64,000 nucleotides of DNA from JAJPHC01 sp035255945 (GTDB lineage: Bacteria; Acidobacteriota; Thermoanaerobaculia; Gp7-AA8). Each line of letters opens with the position of its first letter. Position 1 is the first letter of the stretch. Positions 56,052 through 64,000 of the stretch are shown one piece after another. Made by a program: the position numbers and the translations under genes. Under the pieces are notes generated by a model that saw only the letters and a program-made list of their open reading frames with translations, was not told the origin of the DNA and ran no database searches. The stretch is taken from positions 1 to 64,000 of the forward strand of contig DATEZA010000319.1 in the NCBI GenBank assembly GCA_035255945.1, read 5' to 3'.

Positions 56052-57185
56052 ATGGAGCTGACAGTCGGAAAAGCTGATCTTCAGAAGGAGTTGCAGCTTT
56101 GCCAGGGGGTCGTCGAAAAGCGATCGACGATTCCAATTCTCTCGAACGTGCTGCTCAAAGCCGCCGACGGAAAGCTCCAGGTTGCAGCGACCGATCTCGA
56201 CGTCACGATCCTCACTTCCTGCTCCGCGAAGATCACTACTCCCGGCGGCGTCACGCTCGAAGCGCGCCGCTTGTTCGACATCGTGCGCAGCCTTCCGGAT
56301 GACGACGTTCACATCGCGCTCCAGGAAAACAACCAGATGCTGATCGAGTCGGGCACGGCGAAGTTCCGCCTCCTCGGTCTCCCCGCCGAGGATTACCCGA
56401 CGCTGCCGACCGTGAACGTGACCGAGGGCTACACGATCCCACTCGATGAACTGAAGACGATGGTCGCGAAAGTGAAGTTCGCGATCACGCACGAAGAGAC
56501 GCGTTTTCAGCTCAACGGCGCGCTGCTGAAAATGCAGCCGCAGAAGATGGAGATGGTCGCGACCGACGGCCATCGCATGGCGCTGATCAACTTCCCGTAC
56601 GCCACCGGCGGCAACGGTCGCACGAAGGGCAATGACCTCACGATCCTCATTCCGCGCAAAGCGCTCGATGAGATCCTGCGGCTCGAAGCAGGCGAAGACG
56701 GCACGGTGAAGTTCGGCGTTTCGGACAACCAGCTCTTCTTCGATGCCGCCGATCGCCGCCTGATGGCGCGCATGATCGATGTCAACTTCCCGAACTACAT
56801 GGAAGTCATCTCGCGCGATAACGATCGTCACGTGATGGTCGATCGCGAGCGGCTGCTGTCGACGATCAAACGCATCTCGCTCGTCGCGAACGAGCGTACG
56901 CGCGCGGTCCGCTTCGATTTCGCGCCGGGCAAGCTGACGGTGTCGTCGACGAATCCGGAGCTCGGCGATGCACGCGAGACCGTTCCCATCGACTACGCCG
57001 GCCAGCCGTTCTTCGTCGGACTCAATGCGGCGTACGTGATGGACTTCCTCAGCGCGACCGATACGCCGAGCGTTTCGCTCGACCTGAAGGACGAGAACAG
57101 CCAGTGCATCGGGCGTCCGGCATCGACGGCGGAAGATCTGCCGTACGACTACCTCTACGTCGTGATGCCGATGCGGCTGGCGTGA
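56052..57185 (+). CDS. dnaN: DNA polymerase III beta sliding clamp
   Basis: A 377-residue clamp of three similar domains (MELTVGKADLQKELQLCQGVVEKRSTIPILSNVLL at the start, ATDGHRMALINFPY in domain II, and a C-terminal DYLYVVMPMRLA). It holds polymerase III on DNA. Its stop overlaps the GTG of recF by 4 bases (GTGA). Confidence 0.96.
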   Translation: MELTVGKADLQKELQLCQGVVEKRSTIPILSNVLLKAADGKLQVAATDLDVTILTSCSAKITTPGGVTLEARRLFDIVRSLPDDDVHIALQENNQMLIESGTAKFRLLGLPAEDYPTLPTVNVTEGYTIPLDELKTMVAKVKFAITHEETRFQLNGALLKMQPQKMEMVATDGHRMALINFPYATGGNGRTKGNDLTILIPRKALDEILRLEAGEDGTVKFGVSDNQLFFDAADRRLMARMIDVNFPNYMEVISRDNDRHVMVDRERLLSTIKRISLVANERTRAVRFDFAPGKLTVSSTNPELGDARETVPIDYAGQPFFVGLNAAYVMDFLSATDTPSVSLDLKDENSQCIGRPASTAEDLPYDYLYVVMPMRLA

Positions 57186-58267
57186 TCCTTCGCTCGATCA
57201 CCGCACAAAACTTCCGCAATCTCGAAGCCCCTGCGCGAATGGAGGATCTGCCGTTCCATCCGCTCGCGAACATCGTCGTCGGCCGCAACGGTCAGGGGAA
57301 GACGAATCTCCTCGAGGCGATCTACTTCCTCGCGACGACGAAGTCCTTTCGCACCTCGCGCATCTCGAGTCTGTTTCGTTTCGACACACCGAATCTCTTC
57401 GTGAGCGGTGTCGTCGAGCGTGAAGCGATCGAGCGCACGATGTCCGTCGGTCTCGAAGCGGAATCAAAGCGGCGCGTGCTCACCATCAACGCGGAGAAAG
57501 TACCGCTCGCGACGTATCTCAACGCACTCACCGTCTTCGCGTACTCGTCATCACGGCTCGACATCCTGCGCGGCGCACCCGAGGAGCGGCGGCGGTTTCT
57601 CGATCGCGGGATCGCCAGCATCAACCCCGCGTACCTCGAGCAGCTCACGCGTTACGGGCGCGCGCTGAAACAGCGCAACGCGCTTCTGCATGAAGTCGCA
57701 ACCGGCAGCGCGGCGCAGTCGATGCTCGATCCGTGGGACGCCGAATTCGCAGCCGCCGCTGCGCCCGTGTGGAGCGCGCGTGGAGCGTACGTGCAGCAAC
57801 TCGCAGACACGTTTCGCGAGATCGTCGCGATGCATCGCTACCGCGTCGGCAACGTCGCGCTCGCGTACAAGCCTGCGACCACGCAAGTGCCGCGCGTCGC
57901 GGAGATCCGCGCGCGCATGTCGTTGAGCGGTCCGCAACGCGACGTGCTCGATTTCGAGGTCGATGGCCGGCCGGCGAGCGAGGTCCTCAGCGGCGGCGAG
58001 CAGAAGATGATCGTGCTCTTCCTGAAGTTCGCAAAAATCGAGCTCTTCCGCCGCCGGACCGATGAGTCTCCGCTCTTCCTGCTCGATGACATCGATGCGG
58101 AACTGGACCTCGACATCCTGCAGGAACTGCTGCAAAAACTCCCACCAGAAACGCAGGTTTTTGCGACCTCAGCCAAGGAGCGCTTTCTGGACGTTTTGGA
58201 GACCGCTCCGCACCGCCGCTTACTCATTGAAAACGGACGAGTTACAGTCGCTCAAGATTTCGCCTGA
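57182..58267 (+). CDS. recF: DNA replication and repair protein RecF
   Basis: A 361-residue SMC-like ATPase starting at GTG 57182, which gives ILRSITAQNFRNLE at the N-terminus. The P-loop is GRNGQGKT (34-41), the signature SGGEQKM, and the Walker B LLLDDIDAELD. RecF loads RecA at gapped DNA with RecO and RecR. It is the third gene of the dnaA-dnaN-recF-gyrB-gyrA set. An earlier ATG at 57104 would lie inside dnaN and has no homology. Confidence 0.95.
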   Translation: MILRSITAQNFRNLEAPARMEDLPFHPLANIVVGRNGQGKTNLLEAIYFLATTKSFRTSRISSLFRFDTPNLFVSGVVEREAIERTMSVGLEAESKRRVLTINAEKVPLATYLNALTVFAYSSSRLDILRGAPEERRRFLDRGIASINPAYLEQLTRYGRALKQRNALLHEVATGSAAQSMLDPWDAEFAAAAAPVWSARGAYVQQLADTFREIVAMHRYRVGNVALAYKPATTQVPRVAEIRARMSLSGPQRDVLDFEVDGRPASEVLSGGEQKMIVLFLKFAKIELFRRRTDESPLFLLDDIDAELDLDILQELLQKLPPETQVFATSAKERFLDVLETAPHRRLLIENGRVTVAQDFA

Positions 58268-58338
58268 GATGGGATTTTCATAGTAAAATTCAGCGTTTTC
58301 AATCCCGTCGTACAGCACGCCCGAAAAGTAACCTCACG

Positions 58339-60762
<2,424 letters not shown>

Positions 60763-60768
60763 CCCAGG

Positions 60769-60804
60769 TGTCATCCTGAGCCGCGCAGACGGCGAGGGAC
60801 CCGT
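60769..60804. repeat. Half copy of TCATCCTGAG palindrome between gyrB and gyrA
   Basis: TGTCATCCTGAGCCGCGCAG then ACGGCGAGGGACCCGT matches the left arm of the element at 6961. No right arm is present. It begins 6 bases after the gyrB stop. Confidence 0.85.
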
Positions 60805-60848
60805 CAGTCGAGCGGGCTGCCGTTTCAGGTCACGGACACGTTATAAAA

Positions 60849-63443
60849 ATGGCCGATTCTGATTACACGCAATTCAACGATCAAAAACTGCCCGTAAACA
60901 TCGAAGACGAGATGCGCAAGTCGTATCTCGACTACGCGATGTCGGTCATCATCGGCCGCGCGCTTCCCGATGTCCGCGACGGCCTCAAGCCCGTCCATCG
61001 CCGCATCCTCTACGGCATGTACGAGCAGGGGAACACCGCCGGCCGCGCGTACAAGAAGTCGGCGCGCATCGTCGGCGACGTGATGGGCAAGTACCACCCG
61101 CACGGCGATTCGGCGATCTACGACTCGGTCGTGCGCATGGCGCAGGAATTCTCCATGCGCTACATGCTGGTCGACGGGCAGGGGAACTTCGGCTCGCTCG
61201 ACGGCGACAACCCCGCGGCGATGCGCTACACCGAGGTCCGTCTCACGCGGCTCGCCGAAGAGCTGATGCGGGACGACATCGACAAGGAAACGGTCGACTG
61301 GGTCCCGAACTACGACGGCACCGAGCGCGAGCCGTCGGTGCTGCCCGCGAAGTTCCCCAACCTGCTCGTGAACGGCTCTTCCGGCATTGCGGTCGGCATG
61401 GCCACGAACATCCCGCCGCACAACCTCGGCGAAGTGATCGACGCCGTGTTGATGATGATCGACAACCCGAAGTCGACGGTGAAGGAGCTGATGACCGTCA
61501 TGCCCGGCCCCGATTTCCCGACGGCCGGCTTCATTCACGGCATCGACGGAATCCGCCAGGCGTACGAGACCGGCCGCGGCATCATCCAGGTCCGCGCCCG
61601 CGCGATCATCGAAGAATCGAAGAAGCAGGACAAGCAGCAGATCGTCGTGACGGAAGTTCCGTACATGACGAACAAGGCGCGCCTGCAGGAAAAAATCGCG
61701 GAGCTGGTGAAGGACAAGCGGATCGAAGGCATCACCGACATCCGCGACGAATCGGACCGCGAAGGCATTCGCGTCGTCATCGAGCTGAAGCGCGGCGAAA
61801 TTGCCGAGGTCGTGCTGAACAACCTCTATTCGCAGACGCAGATGCAGACGACGTTCGGCATCATCTTCCTGGCGATCGTCAACAACAAGCCCGAGGTGAT
61901 GGAGCTCCCCACGATGCTCCGTCACTTCGTCGAGCATCGGAAAGAGATCGTCGTCCGCCGCACGCGCTTCGAATTGCGCAAGGCGCAAGAGCGCGCTCAT
62001 ATCCTCGAGGGGCTGGTCAAAGCGCTCGATCGCCTCGACGAAGTGATCGCGTTGATCCGCTCCGCGAAGACGCCGCCGGAAGCGAAAGAAGGCCTCGTCT
62101 CGAAGTTCGAGTTCAGCGAAGTGCAGGCGCAGGCGATCCTCGAAATGCGGCTGCAGCGACTCACTGGACTCGAGCGCGACAAGATCGTGCAGGAGTACGA
62201 GGAAGTTCTCGCGCTCATCGCGAAACTGAAAGAGATCCTCGCGTCCGAGAAGCTCGTGCTCGACATCATTTCGACCGAGCTGCACGAGATCAAAGAGCAG
62301 TACGGCGACAAGCGCCGCACCGAGATCATCCCCGATGCCGGCGACATCACGATCGAGGACATGATCGCCGACGAAGACATGGTCATCACCGTGTCGCGCG
62401 GCGGCTACATCAAGCGCTCGCCGCTGTCGCTCTATCGTTCGCAGCGCCGCGGCGGCAAAGGCCGCATCGGCATGCAGACGAAGGAAGAGGACATCGTCGA
62501 GCACCTCTTCGTCGCGAGCGCGCATTCGTACGTGCTGGTGTTCACGGACAAAGGCCGGCTGTACTGGCTGAAGGTGCACCAGATTCCGGAAGTCGCGTCG
62601 AACGCGCGCGGCAAGGCGATCGTGAACCTGCTGCAGGTCGAGCAGGGCGAGAACGTCCGCGCGCTGCTGACGGTCAAGGACTTCACCGAAGCGAAGTACG
62701 TCGTGATGGCGACGCGCGCCGGCAAGATCAAGAAGACCGAGCTCGAGTCGTTCTCGAACGTGCGGGCAAGCGGCATCATTGCCATCGACATCAACGAAGG
62801 CGACGATCTCTACGCCGTGCGTCTGTCCGACGGCAACAGCGAAGTCTTCGTCGGCACGCACAACGGCCGCGCGATCCGCTTCCACGAATCGGATGTGCGT
62901 CCGATGGGACGCGGCGCGGCCGGCGTGAAAGCGATCACGCTGCGCGGCGACGATCACGTCGTCGAGATGGATGTGCTGCCGGCGTCGAACGAAGTCGCAG
63001 CACCGGAAGACGCGGTCGTCGAAGAAGCCGAGAGCGAGTCGGACGAGGAAGTGATCGACACCACCGACACGCGCGGCCAGATGCTCACCGTCACCGAAAA
63101 AGGTTTCGGCAAGCGGACCCCGGTCTCGATGTACCGCCTGCAGAGCCGCGGCGGCACGGGCGTGATCAACATCAAGATCACCGAGAAGAACGGCAAGGTC
63201 GCGGGCATCGCGCACGTCGTCGGCGACGAACAGATCCTGCTCATCACCGAGCAGGGGATGATCATTCGCACGAACGTCGCCGATCTCCGTCCGATGGGGC
63301 GCTCGACGCAGGGCGTGCGCGTGATCAATCTCGACGAGAACGATCGCGTCGTCGCCGCTGTCAAAGTCGTGTCTGAAGGTGAAGAGACTGAAAGCCTGAC
63401 GCCGCCTGATTCGCCGACGCCCGATGAAGAGCCGGTGCAATAA
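60849..63443 (+). CDS. gyrA: DNA gyrase subunit A
   Basis: An 864-residue breakage-reunion subunit. Active-site Tyr127 lies in NPAAMRYTEVRL; the quinolone region reads HPHGDSAIYDSVVRMAQEFSMRY with Ser88 and Asp92 at the positions where resistance substitutions occur, so the wild-type residues are present. The C-terminal beta-pinwheel has the GyrA box QRRGGKG needed for wrapping. Two acidic insertions are notable: EEAESESDEEVIDTTD between pinwheel blades, and the final EGEETESLTPPDSPTPDEEP tail. The gap to gyrB contains half a palindrome. Confidence 0.96.
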   Translation: MADSDYTQFNDQKLPVNIEDEMRKSYLDYAMSVIIGRALPDVRDGLKPVHRRILYGMYEQGNTAGRAYKKSARIVGDVMGKYHPHGDSAIYDSVVRMAQEFSMRYMLVDGQGNFGSLDGDNPAAMRYTEVRLTRLAEELMRDDIDKETVDWVPNYDGTEREPSVLPAKFPNLLVNGSSGIAVGMATNIPPHNLGEVIDAVLMMIDNPKSTVKELMTVMPGPDFPTAGFIHGIDGIRQAYETGRGIIQVRARAIIEESKKQDKQQIVVTEVPYMTNKARLQEKIAELVKDKRIEGITDIRDESDREGIRVVIELKRGEIAEVVLNNLYSQTQMQTTFGIIFLAIVNNKPEVMELPTMLRHFVEHRKEIVVRRTRFELRKAQERAHILEGLVKALDRLDEVIALIRSAKTPPEAKEGLVSKFEFSEVQAQAILEMRLQRLTGLERDKIVQEYEEVLALIAKLKEILASEKLVLDIISTELHEIKEQYGDKRRTEIIPDAGDITIEDMIADEDMVITVSRGGYIKRSPLSLYRSQRRGGKGRIGMQTKEEDIVEHLFVASAHSYVLVFTDKGRLYWLKVHQIPEVASNARGKAIVNLLQVEQGENVRALLTVKDFTEAKYVVMATRAGKIKKTELESFSNVRASGIIAIDINEGDDLYAVRLSDGNSEVFVGTHNGRAIRFHESDVRPMGRGAAGVKAITLRGDDHVVEMDVLPASNEVAAPEDAVVEEAESESDEEVIDTTDTRGQMLTVTEKGFGKRTPVSMYRLQSRGGTGVINIKITEKNGKVAGIAHVVGDEQILLITEQGMIIRTNVADLRPMGRSTQGVRVINLDENDRVVAAVKVVSEGEETESLTPPDSPTPDEEPVQ

Positions 63444-63450
63444 TCATCCG

Positions 63451-63732
63451 ATGCTGAAAATGTCGCGCGAGCGGGTCAACCAGCTCGCGCGCGATCTTCT
63501 CGAAGTGCTGACGCGCGCGCAGTCGGTCGTCCTGCTCAAGGATCGCGAGGCCGTGCGTCAGGCGATCGCGCATGCGCTCGATGACGAGCTGCGTCGCGAG
63601 CAAGAGCGCGAGGAGAACGTCCGCCGCAAGGTCGCGACGATCAAGAAGCCGCCCGCGCCGGGATCAACAGAGTACGAGCAACTTTTCCGCAAATTGCTGG
63701 AAGAGGAGCACGTGCGCGAAGGGCTCGAATAA
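63451..63732 (+). CDS. DUF507 family protein
   Basis: A 93-residue helical protein (MLKMSRERVNQLARDLLEVL..DREAVRQAIAHALDDELRREQERE..KVATIKKPPAPGSTEYEQLFRKLLEEEH). The order and the VRQAI/DELRREQE and SxEYxxLFRKLLEE parts match DUF507. Its role is unknown; many copies lie in Acidobacteriota and Deltaproteobacteria. The ATG at 63451 lies 7 bases after the gyrA stop, so it may be cotranscribed; a second ATG at 63460 is also possible. Confidence 0.82.
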   Translation: MLKMSRERVNQLARDLLEVLTRAQSVVLLKDREAVRQAIAHALDDELRREQEREENVRRKVATIKKPPAPGSTEYEQLFRKLLEEEHVREGLE

Positions 63733-63742
63733 GCCGTAACGG

Positions 63743-64000
63743 CTAGTTCGGCTCTTCGTCCGGCTCACTCATCATGCGGCGCCAGCGCTGCGCCTTCATC
63801 CGTTCGAACACGCCGCCGCCGTTCCCCGCCGGAATCCAGCTGTTGCCGCCGCACTTCGGGCAGCGTCCCCGAAAGGCGATGTTCTTCCCGCAGTCCGGAC
63901 AGATGATCACGAGCGAGTGCGACAGCTCGAGCTTCTGCTCTCCCTCGGTGTCCAGACTGTTCAGGAAAGATGCGAGGTTCGTGAACGTATCTTCGAGGGC
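63743..64000 (-). CDS. Zinc-ribbon protein, C-terminal part (truncated by window edge)
   Basis: A frame open through the right end of the window, giving 85 C-terminal residues. It carries a four-Cys zinc ribbon (CPDCGKNIAFRG then CPKCGGNSW) and then a basic/acidic tail ending MSEPDEEPN. No family can be named from this part. The stop lies 10 bases from the convergent DUF507 stop. Confidence 0.65.
   Translation of the reverse strand, partial: ALEDTFTNLASFLNSLDTEGEQKLELSHSLVIICPDCGKNIAFRGRCPKCGGNSWIPAGNGGGVFERMKAQRWRRMMSEPDEEPN

Noticed and set aside
60825..63440. An 871-codon minus-strand frame opposite gyrA
   Set aside because: Same antisense effect; gyrA on the plus strand is certain by its motifs.

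Overview
The window is high-GC bacterial chromosomal DNA that contains the replication origin region. The left side is transcribed mostly leftward as rpmH-rnpA-yidD-yidC-jag-mnmE-mnmG-rsmG-parA-parB-bactofilin, and the right side rightward as dnaA-dnaN-recF-gyrB-gyrA. Several traits together suggest an Acidobacteriota-like organism: split b/b' ATP synthase stalk genes, secreted TPR-CHAT proteins under sigma/anti-sigma control, a remnant of a PD40-propeller protein of the kind often fused to Ser/Thr kinases, bactofilin, DUF507, and many intergenic palindromes. This assignment is inference from gene content; no rRNA gene is present.

Layout. 1-4192: the end of an ECF sigma factor, its zinc-finger membrane anti-sigma, an unknown protein and a secreted TPR-CHAT protease-like protein. 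4221-15519: a UvrA-family protein, a flavin reductase, an OPT transporter and a DUF2339/DUF3999 membrane pair. 15521-27077: palindromes and a 201-bp tandem duplication, a small membrane protein, a fourfold OB-like protein, guanine deaminase, a TPR-thioredoxin protein, then a second sigma/anti-sigma/TPR-CHAT locus, a secreted protein and a DEDDy exonuclease. 27078-33183: malate dehydrogenase, ATP-dependent DNA ligase, homoserine O-acyltransferase, a broken propeller gene and a secreted adenosine deaminase. 33193-38433: topoisomerase I, a nucleotide cyclase-like protein, an NtrC-type regulator and a short histidine kinase. 38470-44413: ATP synthase b'-b-delta-alpha-gamma-beta-epsilon, without the a and c subunits. 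44542-54263: a YkgJ protein, then the bactofilin/parAB/rsmG/mnmG/mnmE/jag/yidC/yidD/rnpA/rpmH cluster with two parS-like sites. 54264-64000: the origin region, dnaA, dnaN, recF, gyrB, gyrA, a DUF507 protein and a partial zinc-ribbon protein.

Two themes stand out. First, two separate loci about 17 kb apart pair an ECF-type sigma factor and a Hx3Cx2C anti-sigma with a TPR-CHAT caspase-like protein; at least the first CHAT protein is exported. This looks like a regulated extracytoplasmic protease module of unknown role. Second, at least five families of short palindromic repeats occur, and many copies have entered genes. They encode in-frame segments of UvrA, the second CHAT protein and the TPR-thioredoxin leader, form the C-terminus of a small membrane protein, supply the stop codons of three genes (all ending Val-Ser-Ser), and interrupt a propeller gene.

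How the genes work together. The origin cluster couples replication initiation (DnaA, DnaN, gyrase) with segregation (ParAB and two parS-like palindromes), membrane insertion (YidC, YidD) and tRNA modification (MnmE/MnmG). Divergent sigma-70-like promoters with consensus-like spacing lie between rpmH and dnaA, with DnaA-box-like sites just downstream of the dnaA promoter. A good promoter also drives the ATP synthase operon, which runs close up to a two-component system and topA.
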